The position numbers and the translations under genes are program-made. Under the pieces are notes generated by a model. The model did no database searches, was not told where the DNA came from, and worked only from the letters and a program-made list of their open reading frames with translations. 64,000 bases of DNA, taken from positions 1 to 64,000 of the forward strand of contig CP150577.1 of assembly GCA_049487715.1 (NCBI GenBank), read 5' to 3'. Numbering within the stretch: the stretch's first letter is position 1; every line of letters starts with the position of its first letter. This document shows positions 9,786-19,402 of this stretch, piece by piece. The stretch is from Pycnococcus provasolii. Taxonomy: Eukaryota; Chlorophyta; Pseudoscourfieldiophyceae; Pseudoscourfieldiales.

Positions 9786-10055
9786 GTGAGGTGAACCCCT
9801 AAACGGGATACGCCGAACTGCCAAAACCCCCAACAGGGAGGTGGTCACGTGATTCATCAGCCCCCCTTATAACGGGCAGTGCCCACTATGAGGAGGTTAT
9901 CACGTGATCCCCCTCTCTCGAGGGACCTCCCTTAGTATCCTCCGTGTAACTCAACCACTCTTAACTTTTACTTAAGGTGTGTCTACCGTAGGCTTGGCGG
10001 TCTTACGTGTAGTGAAAGAGGACGGCTTGAGCTCGCCGCCACACTAGCTAGTGTT
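9786..10055 (+). repeat. R4, 270-bp LTR-like repeat, copy 1
   Basis: Matches 12983..13252 at all or nearly all positions over 270 bp, from GTGAGGTGAACCC to CTAGCTAGTGTT. It contains two CACGTGAT palindromes and a stretch of pyrimidine-rich sequence. A short gag-like frame starts 94 bp downstream, as expected for an LTR plus leader of a retrotransposon. Confidence 0.8.
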
Positions 10056-10148
10056 GGAAGTCCGCACACATAATACTTAAGTTTTAAAAGAGTAACTAAA
10101 CAAATCGCTTAAGAATTACTTTTGAAATCAACCTTCTTCGAATCAACA

Positions 10149-10628
10149 ATGGAGTTAGAAGAGGAAGAGCTTGTTGCTCCCGTCCGGCCGCAACGAATCA
10201 CCCGTAACATGAGGTCAGGTGAACTGCTTAAGTTGCAGCGCGAGACGTCTAAGGCCATACTTTCTCACTTAATCTACGACATGGAGGAGAAAGAATCGGA
10301 AGCTACCGTTCGTTACGAAGGTGACAGTGCTGCCTACAGGCTGTGGGAACGCGCTGTTATCTCTGCCACCGAGGGAATCGACTACGACAACCTCGAGCGA
10401 ATCATCAAGTACGACGAAATCGACGAGTACGGAGACGAAGACTGGAACCTGTGGTACACTCCGAAAGACCGACGTTTTCTTTACCGAGTTCTTATGGATA
10501 CACTGAGCCCAGCTGCCAAGGATTGGACAAGTTGTGACGTCATGCCTGAACTAGACAACTCAAAACCACCGCTATTCGTACCGTCTAAACGCTCTTACAA
10601 CGATTTCGTTCTGGCTTCGTGCAAATGA
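10149..10628 (+). CDS. Gag-like N-terminal frame of an R4-linked retroelement
   Basis: A 159-residue acidic protein starting at the ATG MELEEEELVAPVRPQRITR. It has a charged N-terminus and an Asp/Glu- and Trp-rich middle (DEYGDEDWNLWYTP), with no enzyme motif. Its position just behind the R4 repeat suggests the first part of a gag. A zinc knuckle lies behind the second R4 copy at 13252..13461, so the two loci may be different deletion derivatives of one element. The sequence after the stop is extremely A-rich and G-poor (10680..10900). Function is inferred from context only. Confidence 0.4.
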   Translation: MELEEEELVAPVRPQRITRNMRSGELLKLQRETSKAILSHLIYDMEEKESEATVRYEGDSAAYRLWERAVISATEGIDYDNLERIIKYDEIDEYGDEDWNLWYTPKDRRFLYRVLMDTLSPAAKDWTSCDVMPELDNSKPPLFVPSKRSYNDFVLASCK

Positions 10629-10950
10629 TTCTGCACGGTTAAACGGCCTCCAGTGAACCGACTGGTTGAGGTAACAGGCCACCTCACAATAACACAGACA
10701 TCTCAGAAGATAAGGTCAATACACATACCAAAAGAAAAACAAAAATCAAAACATCACAAAATCAAATACAAATCGAAACATCACGAAAACGAATACAAAT
10801 TCAAAACATTACAAAAACGAATAAAAATTAATCAACCATACAAGACCTTGACAAACCAAATAAGAAGAACGAAGAAATGAAGATACAAAATAAACAACTA
10901 AACAACGCTACTTGCCAGCTTTCATACCAGGCATAGCAGCGAGGGGAAGT

Positions 10951-11157
10951 GTCGAGATTATACCTTATATGCCTTGTGGGGAACCGTTGTTGAGGACTCG
11001 GGATCCCAGAGGGAAAGGGGACGCAATAGGTCGATTGGTCAAGATGGGCATCCTGACCAACCGACCTAAACTCCCGACTAGGGATAAGGGGGCGCGGCCC
11101 CTGGTTGTCTAAGTTGTAAGACCACTCTTTTCTTTTCTTTTCTACTTATTCTCTTCA
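10951..11157 (+). repeat. R1 repeat with internal palindrome
   Basis: Full R1 copy extended by about 70 bp that include an imperfect palindrome around GGTCGATTGGTCAAGATGGGC / GGTCGGTTGGTCAGGATGCCC. The same insertion is in the inverted copy at 17129..17339. Ends TATTCTCTTCA and joins an R3 segment directly. Confidence 0.8.
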
Positions 11158-11316
11158 CGGACCACCATTCCTGCTGCTGGTTGCGCTGTTCGCGCAACCT
11201 TTCCCACCCGCCCGCCCTGACTATGGGTTGCTGGGGGCCATTCAGGATTTAATTTTGGGTTGTAACCACGTCATTTGACCTTTTGGCAGAATTGTTTGGG
11301 TCCTCGGGTTTATTTT
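11158..11316 (+). repeat. R3 distal segment
   Basis: Begins CGGACCACCATTCCTGCTG, contains the GCGCTGTTCGCGC hairpin and ends with TTGGGTCCTCGGGTTTAT. Also at 13860..14024, 47640..47793 and, inverted, 59276..59440. Confidence 0.75.
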
Positions 11317-11448
11317 TTTTTTAAAAAAAACACCTTTCTATTCAATCTTCTGTAATTGGGACGACGCCTTCTCTATCAACCTCGGCTCTCACAAAACGAA
11401 AGTTGGCTTCCGTGGAGCTCTGCCTTGAGATCTCGCCATAAGGCGACA

Positions 11449-12426
11449 ATGTTTAGCACGTCCACCTGGGGCCTTGGTCTTTACCTCGAATCTCTTATTG
11501 TTAAAGGCGTTTGCAACCCGTCGACAACCCCACAGGCAGAGCAAAGGCGCCTTCGCGTGGGCATCCTCGGCACTGGAAATATAGGGTGCGACCTTCTGAT
11601 CAAGCTGCTTAAAACCAACTTTGCAGAGGTGATCGTGTTTGCGGGCCGCCGGCATAATTCGCCTGGCCTTGAGCTTGGACGACGATTGCAAGTTCCTTGC
11701 ACGGAATTAGGTATTGAATATCTCATCGATAAACCTGACTGCTGTGACCTCGTGTTTGATTGCACGAGTGCTGCCAGCGCTATTTCCCATGCTGCCACTC
11801 TGAAGACACTTAATATTAAGGTGGTTGACCTTACACCGGCTAAGCTTGGTGTGATCTGCGTTCCGGTGATCAACGCAGAAGTTGCCCTGTCGCACGACAA
11901 TATCAATATGATCACGTGTGGGGGGCAAGCAATTTTACCGCTGCTCCATTGTATCGTCACGGAGACTGCAAACGTCGAGTACGTTGAGGTGGTATCACAA
12001 ATCGCTTCTGCGAGCGCGGGCATGTCGACGCGGGCAAATATTGACAACTATATCCACACAACAGAGGCTGCGATCCAGCACTTTACGAATGTTCACGCAT
12101 GCAAGGCAGTTCTCAACCTGAATCCTGCCGTGCCGGAGGTAGACATGCAAACAACGGCATTCCTTCGCTATTCTAGTCCAAGCTTTGACATCGACCATCT
12201 AGCTAAGGCACTTGAGGATCGCATCAACCATATTCGCCGGTATGTTGAATCATATATGCTCGTACTTCCACCGACTTTGCGGGAGAATGTGCTTGTTCTG
12301 AGCGTCAAAGTCATGGGTTCCGGGGATTATCTCCCAAAGTATGCAGGAAACTTGGACATCATCAATTGCGCTGCGATCGAGGTTGCTAGGAAGATGGCAA
12401 CGAATGGGGCTGTAACACGGATGTGA
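11449..12426 (+). CDS. Acetaldehyde dehydrogenase (acylating), MhpF/DmpF/BphJ type
   Basis: A 325-residue enzyme expected to interconvert acetaldehyde and acetyl-CoA with NAD. Near the N-terminus RVGILGTGNIGCDL (GTGNIG at 41-46) is the NAD-binding loop, and MITCGGQA with Cys157 is the acyl-thioester cysteine block of the family. Length fits (bacterial members about 300-316), with some 35 extra N-terminal residues of unknown role. I chose the ATG at 11449 because the longer frame begins at TTG without an ATG. In bacteria it normally pairs with 4-hydroxy-2-oxovalerate aldolase and receives acetaldehyde from it; a matching aldolase gene is at 18365..19402. Such pairs are usually bacterial, so horizontal origin is likely. 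An inverted fragment of this gene lies at 6813..7233. Confidence 0.88.
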   Translation: MFSTSTWGLGLYLESLIVKGVCNPSTTPQAEQRRLRVGILGTGNIGCDLLIKLLKTNFAEVIVFAGRRHNSPGLELGRRLQVPCTELGIEYLIDKPDCCDLVFDCTSAASAISHAATLKTLNIKVVDLTPAKLGVICVPVINAEVALSHDNINMITCGGQAILPLLHCIVTETANVEYVEVVSQIASASAGMSTRANIDNYIHTTEAAIQHFTNVHACKAVLNLNPAVPEVDMQTTAFLRYSSPSFDIDHLAKALEDRINHIRRYVESYMLVLPPTLRENVLVLSVKVMGSGDYLPKYAGNLDIINCAAIEVARKMATNGAVTRM

Positions 12427-12982
12427 CACTGTGCGTTCCAAAGGGTCAGGTGCCTCACGAGATTTGATCATGATGTCAACATTGTGACTGGACACAGCCT
12501 TGCCATCGAAATTAACACCTGCGTCAAGTTCGAGACGAAGCGCTGGCTTGCGTGAAATGAAGTTTGAGCATGTGCACACACTTCCACGGCCCAAGTCAAT
12601 TCGCCTGCTAACGCATTTTCGTTAATACGATTTCCCAAGCGATGTAGTTTGCGGACTTTCCGTGTCCACGGTATGCGTCCGCCGTCCGGGTTGCGGAACA
12701 GAACCATGCCGCATCCCATCGGACAAAGAAACTGCTTGTGTGGCTTAACCCTTGTTCGCATTGGTTGACGCCGTACAAGGCTCCTGACCCCTAAGGTTCC
12801 CCGGGGAGGTCCCCGGGGATAGCCGCCTTTGGGCCGGTTGTCCTGGTTTGTATCGACGTGTAACCTTCACCCTTTTGGTTTACCTTAAGTACTCCTCCGT
12901 AAGTATACGCGCGGCAGAGCGTGTCGCGGCGACTCAAGGCGCCACCTGCCACACAAGCTTGTGTCTAAGGGCCGCACGGAGT
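12427..12982. other. Intergenic region without recognised gene
   Basis: Mixed sequence with a short GC hairpin (GGTTCCCCGGGGAGGTCCCCGGGG near 12800). No convincing frame. Confidence 0.5.
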
Positions 12983-13252
12983 GTGAGGTGAACCCCCAAA
13001 CGGGATACGCCGAACTGCCAAAACCCCCAACAGGGAGGTGGTCACGTGATTCATCAGCCCCCCTTATAACGGGCAGTGCCCACTATGAGGAGGTTATCAC
13101 GTGATCCCCCTCTCTCGAGGGACCTCCCTTAGTATCCTCCGTGTAACTCAACCACTCTTAACTTTTACTTAAGGTGTGTCTACCGTAGGCTTGGCGGTCT
13201 TACGTGTAGTGAAAGAGGACGGCTTGAGCTCGCCGCCACACTAGCTAGTGTT
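12983..13252 (+). repeat. R4, 270-bp LTR-like repeat, copy 2
   Basis: Matches 9786..10055 in the same orientation at all or nearly all positions. The two copies are 3.2 kb apart and bracket the acetaldehyde dehydrogenase gene. What follows differs: a gag-like N-terminus after copy 1, a zinc knuckle after copy 2. Confidence 0.85.
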
Positions 13253-13461
13253 CGACCGAGTACCACTGCCTTGTTTGCGGCGCTGACGACCACTACACCA
13301 AGCACTGTCCTCATGGTTTCAAGAAAGCTCGCAAGCTAATGACCAAGGAGGAACTGCAGAACCATCACTCTCGCAACTCTCGCGCATCGATAAAGCCTTC
13401 AGTATCTAAGCAGACACGCTTCGGTGCTCCGGACAGCGACAGCGAAAGTGAAGGGGACTGA
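13252..13461 (+). mobile_element. Retroelement zinc knuckle (CCHC) and gag tail
   Basis: An open frame directly behind R4 reads YHCLVCGADDHYTKHCPHG, an exact C-x2-C-x4-H-x4-C zinc knuckle as in retroviral-type nucleocapsids. It is followed by a basic stretch (FKKARKLMTKEEL) and an acidic Ser-rich end (SDSESEGD) before the stop. It has no start codon, so it is the 3' part of a gag frame fused to the R4 repeat by deletion. Confidence 0.7.
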
Positions 13462-13806
13462 AGTATGTCCACATAGACAAGGATGAAGCGGCACAGAAGT
13501 TCATCGATGCAGACACGAGAGAACTCCAATGGATGCGCAGCATGCGATCGAGTCAAAGCACGCCCGCCTGGAGATGTGCCCCTCGACCGATGGGTCCCGA
13601 GAGGTAAATATACATCCAACCAATGAATGTATGAAGTAAACCGTAAAAACCGTAAACTGTTTGAATGCACCCAACCAATGAGTGCAGTGAAATGCGATCC
13701 ATATTGCTTGATCAGGGCAATTGAAACGCAGTAAGCCAGAAATGGCATTGGCTCGAAGGCCATAATTTGAATTCAGAAAATGTTCGGGTTCGATGGCCCG
13801 GATGAG

Positions 13807-14024
13807 CTCCCTCTGAGGTGCCGAGCCGCGGGGTGGCTCGGCTGCTAGGGTTTCAGGTGGTCTCCCTCGGACCACCATTCCTGCTGCTGGTTGCGCTGTT
13901 CGCGCAACCTTTCCCACCCGCCCGCCCTGACTATGGGTTGCTGGGGGCCATTCAGGATTTAATTTTGGGTTGTAACCGCGTCATTTGACCTTTTGGCAGA
14001 ATTGTTTGGGTCCTCGGGTTTATT
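13807..14024 (+). repeat. R3 terminus, rearranged copy
   Basis: Contains the CCGAGCCGCGGGGTGGCTCGG hairpin, then TTTCAGGTGGTCTCCCTCGG and the distal R3 segment through TCCTCGGGTTTAT. The recombinase-proximal part is missing. Confidence 0.75.
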
Positions 14025-14277
14025 CCCTTTTTTCCTCTAGAATCCACGGGGACAGTAAAAGCGTCCTTGAAGGGACGCCCCGGAAAAAACGCCAATTAGC
14101 TTCTGCCTTAGGAGAGCAAGAAAATCCTCCGGAGGATACCGGTTTGTGAACTCCCCATCTCATCTCCCCTTGCCTTTACCGACAACTGATCACTGTCGCC
14201 ATAGCTGGCGCCCATATTACTACCTATCGTTAAGAGTTCAGAAACTGTAATAATAAAGAGCGAGCTCTGAACACCTC

Positions 14278-16074
14278 ATGAACACCCTCGTAAAAGGTAG
14301 CGATGCAGTGGCGGAGTTCTTAAAGCGATGCGAAGTGCGCATAGCTTTTGGCATCATTGGCTCGGCTAACTCACATATTTACGACTCTATTTCGCAACTT
14401 GGATATACTGAGGTTGTGACCGTGCACCACGAGCAAGCAGCGGTCATGGCCGCGGGCGCCACCTTCCGTGTGACGGGCAAGATCGGCGCCGCGATCGTCA
14501 CGGCAGGGGCTGGGGCAAGCAATGCGATCACCGGTGTGGTAAGCAACTGGGCTGACTCCATACCGTGTATCGTCATTGCTGGTCAAGAAGGCACCAACCA
14601 CCTACGCGAAGACACCAGCAGGCGCATGTACGGCACGCAAGGTTTTGACGCAGCGAAGATGGTGAGTCAGGTCACCAAGTATGCGTCTTGCGTTATGGAC
14701 GCAAACTCCCTGCAGGATGTACTTGAAACGGCGCTCTATGCCGCCACGAGTGCCCGCTTTGGTCCAGTTTGGTTGGACATTCCCTTCGATGTCCAGGCGA
14801 AGGTGATCCCGATGCGCGAGTGGAAGCTGCGGAAACCCGTGCCCGTGATTATACCTAAACACGAAGTGAGGGCTGTGGTTGCGGAGCTCAAAGCGGCACG
14901 TCGTCCTATTGTGCTCGGTGGCAACGGGGTGCGTCTTGCAGGCGCTCAGGTCGAGTTCTTTGAGTTTGCCACACGTACGCGTATCCCAGTCACGCTAACG
15001 TGGTCCGCAATTGACGTGCTACCTACGACTCATCCCTGTTACGTCGGAAGGTGGGGAGTCTATGGGCAACGTGCTGCAAACTTCTGTATTCAAAATGCAG
15101 ATTTTGTGCTTGTCTTGGGCAGTAGGCTAGCAATACCGCAGGTTGGGTACGACTTCAGCCAGTTTGCACGCGGAGCACGCATTGTCGTTGTTGATGTTGA
15201 GAAATGCAAGCATCCGATAGACGTGGAAATCCGCGGTGACTGCAAGTGCTTCTTAGACTCCTTGCTAGAATCTATCGATGCTCCTTGGGAAGACCGTGAT
15301 GGGTGGATGGAGAGATGCACATCGCTCGTGGACGCATATCCATTGGTTGGCCCTGAGCACAAGGACGATGGATTTATTAATAGCTACAAGTTTATGGCGG
15401 AGCTCTCAAAACACCTCGACGATGACCATATCATCGTTACTGACATGGGCACGGCGCTCTTGAGTGGCCATCAGACCCTTGCACTGAAGGAAGGGCAGAG
15501 CATGTTTACGAGTCTTGGTCTTGGCGAGATGGGGTACGGCCTCCCAGGCGCGCTTGGTGCAGCGTTTGCGCAGCCCGAGCGGAACGTATTGTGTCTAAAT
15601 TGCGACGGCGGTATCATGATGAACCTGCAGGAGCTTCACACAATCATCGAGCACGACCTTCGTGTGAAAATTGTCATTTTCAATAACGATGGCTATCTCA
15701 TGATCAAGCATACCCAACAGATGCTCTTCAAGGGCAAATTTGTGCAGGTTGATAAGAAGACGGGGGTGGGCTTACCAGATTACGGTAGGCTCCTTCCAGC
15801 ATTTGGATATAAGTATTACAGCATGCGATCGTGGGATGAGAGTTCAGAACAGGCATTGCGCAATTTTTTCTCTGAACCATGCCCAAGTGTGCTTGAGGTC
15901 TTTATGCATCCCGAACAACCATTGGTGCCAAAGGTGAAGGGTGTTGCCAAGGAGGATGGCTCGATTGTACCAGCCCCCATTGAGGACATGTCGCCATTGC
16001 TCCCTTTCGAGGAGCTGGAGTCTCGAATGATTGTCGATGTGAGCCAAAGATCTATGGGTGTGAAGCGGGGCTGA
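14278..16074 (+). CDS. Thiamine-diphosphate enzyme, acetolactate synthase/YerE-like, paralogue 1
   Basis: A 598-residue member of the acetolactate-synthase fold with the usual three domains: an N-terminal pyrimidine-binding domain with catalytic Glu52 in VHHEQAAVMAA, a central domain (about 195-330), and a C-terminal pyrophosphate domain with NCDGGIMMNLQEL and FNNDGYLMIK. The cofactor motif is normally GDG; here the first Gly is Cys (CDGG). True acetolactate synthases make branched-chain amino-acid precursors, but paralogues such as YerE use pyruvate to add a two-carbon unit to a 4-keto sugar nucleotide. The neighbouring ColD-like dehydratase favours the latter role, as inference. No transit or signal peptide is evident. 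Single exon, ATG at 14278. It is clearly divergent from the paralogue at 43936..45792. Confidence 0.8.
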   Translation: MNTLVKGSDAVAEFLKRCEVRIAFGIIGSANSHIYDSISQLGYTEVVTVHHEQAAVMAAGATFRVTGKIGAAIVTAGAGASNAITGVVSNWADSIPCIVIAGQEGTNHLREDTSRRMYGTQGFDAAKMVSQVTKYASCVMDANSLQDVLETALYAATSARFGPVWLDIPFDVQAKVIPMREWKLRKPVPVIIPKHEVRAVVAELKAARRPIVLGGNGVRLAGAQVEFFEFATRTRIPVTLTWSAIDVLPTTHPCYVGRWGVYGQRAANFCIQNADFVLVLGSRLAIPQVGYDFSQFARGARIVVVDVEKCKHPIDVEIRGDCKCFLDSLLESIDAPWEDRDGWMERCTSLVDAYPLVGPEHKDDGFINSYKFMAELSKHLDDDHIIVTDMGTALLSGHQTLALKEGQSMFTSLGLGEMGYGLPGALGAAFAQPERNVLCLNCDGGIMMNLQELHTIIEHDLRVKIVIFNNDGYLMIKHTQQMLFKGKFVQVDKKTGVGLPDYGRLLPAFGYKYYSMRSWDESSEQALRNFFSEPCPSVLEVFMHPEQPLVPKVKGVAKEDGSIVPAPIEDMSPLLPFEELESRMIVDVSQRSMGVKRG

Positions 16075-17128
16075 ATTGCGTTGCTGTGCCTGCATCCCTT
16101 CAGGAGTGGGTCTAGTAGGTTGTGGTGGGGTCTGAAACGAACGCACAAGAGTTGACGTCGCTTGCTTAACTGGCCTGGCACACCGCCCTACTTTCCCGGT
16201 ATCCCGTATTCCCCGGTGCCTCAGGCTTTCCTTTTAAGCAACGGGACGCGGTTGGCCCATCCACCGCGTACACAGGAACGTACTTACCTGACCACAACGC
16301 CGGGGGCGTCTTCACTACATGAATAGATTGGCTGGACTTTTGACCGAGCCATTGGCCATAGCAGGTACAAAGTTCACGAACGAACCCATGTAGTTGGCCC
16401 CCATGACGCATCAATGTTTTTGCACTGTCCTAGATGCAACCATGACCCTTTTGAATGCTGCGAGCACCTCACCCGAAGTTGGACACCCTCTCGGCAAGCG
16501 GACACTCGGGCCTTGTTATTGTTCTTGTTGTTCTTGTTGATATTCTCACTGCCGCCCGGCCGTCACGCCGAAGGATGCAAGAAAGCATACCACCAAATGC
16601 GAGCTCATGACTCATCTGTGATCCCCAACATACTATCGACGTTGGGCATGTGAGCGTAACCACTAAGCGCGTACGTGTGCGTGCGTGGGTAGGGAGTTGG
16701 CACAGGAAGTGGTTAGTTGGGTTACAAGGCGTGGCGTCCAAGGGAGGAGCAAAGCATGTCCGAAGGGACCAAAGCATGGCCTCCAACCGGGCCCTTATAA
16801 CTTGCAAATTTCCAAAATCAATCCGGGATTCCCTTGTGTTGAAAATCTCGAAGACCTCGGACTCGAAAACTTGCAAGCATGGAGCGGTTCATGCCGGGCA
16901 TGCCGTCACAAACTATCACGTTGTTGGCAAAGGCGGCAAAAGCGGCCATGGCTCCTGTCGGGTTGTTTGGGTGCGCGTATGCGGGTGAGTGTTAGGGATT
17001 TGGTTGTCCTCCTTTTGTAGGTCGTGAAGACGTTGTTGCAAGAAAACGCGAATGTCATGCAGCATTGGTGTTAACCCCTAAACATGGGCACCAACCCCGA
17101 GTCGGACCCGGGGGACAGGGCCAACTGT
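16075..17128. other. Intergenic region, no gene recognised
   Basis: About 1 kb with several short overlapping frames on both strands and no domain signature. Confidence 0.5.
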
Positions 17129-17365
17129 TGAAGAGAATAAGTAGAAAAAGAAAAGAAAAAAGAGTGGTCTTACAACTTAGACAACCAGGGGCCGCGCCCC
17201 CTTATCCCTAGTCGGGAGTTTAGGTCGGTTGGTCAGGATGCCCATCTTGACCAATCGACCTATTGCGTCCCCTTTCCCTCTGGGATCCCGAGTCCTCAAC
17301 AACGGTTCCCCACAAGGCATATAAGGTATAATCTCGACAACTGTCGAGATTATACCTTATATGCC
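17129..17365 (-). repeat. R1 repeat, inverted, with short foldback end
   Basis: 17129..17339 is the long form of R1 with the internal palindrome, in reverse. It is followed immediately by 25 bp of the R1 start in direct orientation (17341..17365), so the two GTCGAG ends face each other. Confidence 0.8.
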
Positions 17366-18364
17366 AGAACCAAAAAGTCCACACCCTAAGAAGGGGTGAT
17401 AATAAACCAAAAATAACCATTTTCCAAAGTGGTAGAAAACCAAAATAGAACCAGATTTAACCATCAATTAAGTCCAAGTTTACAAGAAACTTAGCATTCT
17501 AAATGACGGTAGCTAAGGTCCGTAACAGGGGGGGACAGACGAGCGGGACAGACGAGCGGGACAGACGATCCTCGAATTGTGAGTCATATAGGATTTTCCA
17601 CGCATTTGAACGAAATGGATACCAGTGTGGTCGTAGTTCAAAACCATTGATCTATCCACGTTGAAGAAGAAGCACAACCAGGAGATTCTAAGAATCATAT
17701 TCCAACGTTGCTTGTCGCCGTCCTCCGGCACGTGCCTTGAATCGTAAGCATCTTAATCTTTCAACTTCTGAGAAAACCCTCGCACTCCCTTCCCTTGCAC
17801 CCCCGCTTACGTTAGATCATCACCAGCCAGGACCAACAGCGCGGGCGTGAACTCCAAGCGACCTTATCTCAAGCTTCAAGCTTCGAACTAGCACGGATCC
17901 CCAACGGACTCTTGAACAGGTGCGAATTGCGCGCTGAGTTGAGGGACTTGCCTTGCCTGGTTCTTTGCCTGGTTGGTGGTTCTCTTAGGCGGCCAGAGGC
18001 ATTTGGGTCGTCAAGGAGTAAAACTCGCCGTTGATCAATGATCAGATCCGCCTGTTTTGGTCGAAACAAGAAGTAAAATGTTTTTGGTTCACGCCCCATT
18101 TCCGCACGAGCAAAATAAAAACTAAAAATTCAGAAGGGCGCCACTTTGGTTCTGTCGGCGACCCTTATATACTAACTAAGGTTATCCCTCGGAGGGAAAA
18201 GGGGACCTCAAGGGGACAGTGATAAGAGTTTATTCTTGTAGTAACCAAGCTGCACCTTCGCGAAGAGCGGGCTGAACAATTCGAGCACGCTCTTGCGCGT
18301 GCTCCAGAACCGCAAGATCGAAGTCTCGGAGAAGCGCTCGCCAACAGCGTCGATCTTTTCATAA
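17366..18364. other. Intergenic region, no gene recognised
   Basis: Contains a short direct repeat GGGACAGACGAGC twice near 17530 and HindIII-like AAGCTTCAAGCTTCGA near 17870. No supported frame. Confidence 0.45.
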
Positions 18365-19402
18365 CTAAACATTTTCTTTTTCTCGAGCCGATCCTTTTAT
18401 GTCTGGTCGCGTTGCAACTATCCGCGCTGCCTCGAGAATCAAGTCCTCTTGGCCGGCTACAACTTTCCTTTGACTAAGCTCGATGATAACGTCAGCTCCA
18501 GACACGTTGTACAGTTTGGCTGCTGCACGTATAGGCCGCTCAAACCCGGAGAATATGCGGTGCAAACCTGTGAGAACATTCAGCGGCTCAATTTGTGGAG
18601 TTTTGGGTACAAGATACGTCACAACTTCTTCGGCTACCTTCAAAACCTCGACAAGATCGATACCTGTAACGAAGTCACTACGCTCAAGAACCGGAACGAT
18701 AAGCTCGAGCGGAGTGTTCCCTGCACCCGCACCAAAGCCACGGATGCACGCGTCTATGATTTTCGCACCTGCCTGCACCGCAGCGAGAGAGTTAGCAACG
18801 GCACAGCCAAGATTGTTGTGCGCGTGGAAGCCGATATCAACCGTCACTTCAGCACACAGTGTGCTTATGAGCTCGATGACATCATTCGGAAGGAAGCTTC
18901 CAGTGGAATCCATTATGATTATCGCTGTCGCCCCATATTCCTCAAGGAGCTTTGCATTCTCCGCTAGCGTTATGGTGTCGGCGAGGGCTGACATCATTAG
19001 AACGCCGTGAACCTCTTTGCCCCTTTCTTTCAAGTACTCGATATGGGACTTTGTCACCGTGGCCTCCGTGCAGTGGGACGCAACGCGGAAGACGTCAACG
19101 CCGCAGTTGATGGCACTGCTCACATCTCTTTCGCAAGTTGCAAGACCGGGCATGATATGAACTGCAAGCTTTGACTCGTGCAACACTTTACGGGCAGCGC
19201 AAAGCATATCTGTATCGGAGTGCGCAGCCTGTCCTATCAGGAGCGAAGAGCCGCCCAGCCCGTTTCCATGGCCCACCTCAACGTACTGGATGCCGACTCG
19301 CTCAGCAAAGGCACAGTATCTTTCTATCGACTCAAGGCTGATCTTATGTCCTACACTGTGATTGCCGTCACGTAGTGACGAATCTTGGACGAGTATCGCC
19401 AT
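18365..19402 (-). CDS. 4-hydroxy-2-oxovalerate aldolase-like enzyme (DmpG/MhpE/BphI)
   Basis: A 345-residue enzyme of the HMG-CoA-lyase-like TIM-barrel family, full length for the aldolase group. DSSLRDGNHSVGHKIS near the N-terminus supplies the metal-binding Asp12 and the conserved His residues; DIGFHAHNNLG (His193, His195) provides the other metal ligands, and GFGAGAGNTPLE is the usual phosphate/acid loop. The family splits 4-hydroxy-2-oxovalerate to pyruvate and acetaldehyde, and in bacteria it forms a complex with an acylating acetaldehyde dehydrogenase; the partner here would be 11449..12426. Together they could supply pyruvate for the TPP enzymes. The C-terminus has the extended helical domain that contacts the dehydrogenase. 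ATG chosen at 19402; the frame itself opens at TTG. Bacterial origin likely. Confidence 0.88.
   Translation of the reverse strand: MAILVQDSSLRDGNHSVGHKISLESIERYCAFAERVGIQYVEVGHGNGLGGSSLLIGQAAHSDTDMLCAARKVLHESKLAVHIMPGLATCERDVSSAINCGVDVFRVASHCTEATVTKSHIEYLKERGKEVHGVLMMSALADTITLAENAKLLEEYGATAIIIMDSTGSFLPNDVIELISTLCAEVTVDIGFHAHNNLGCAVANSLAAVQAGAKIIDACIRGFGAGAGNTPLELIVPVLERSDFVTGIDLVEVLKVAEEVVTYLVPKTPQIEPLNVLTGLHRIFSGFERPIRAAAKLYNVSGADVIIELSQRKVVAGQEDLILEAARIVATRPDIKGSAREKENV

Noticed and set aside
15090-15362. Reverse-strand frames inside the TPP enzyme and other long genes.
   Set aside because: They are antisense shadows of well-supported coding sequences.
17485-17520. A stretch ending TGACGGTAGCTAAGGTCCG resembled part of large-subunit rRNA.
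   Set aside because: The match is short and the surrounding sequence does not continue as rRNA.
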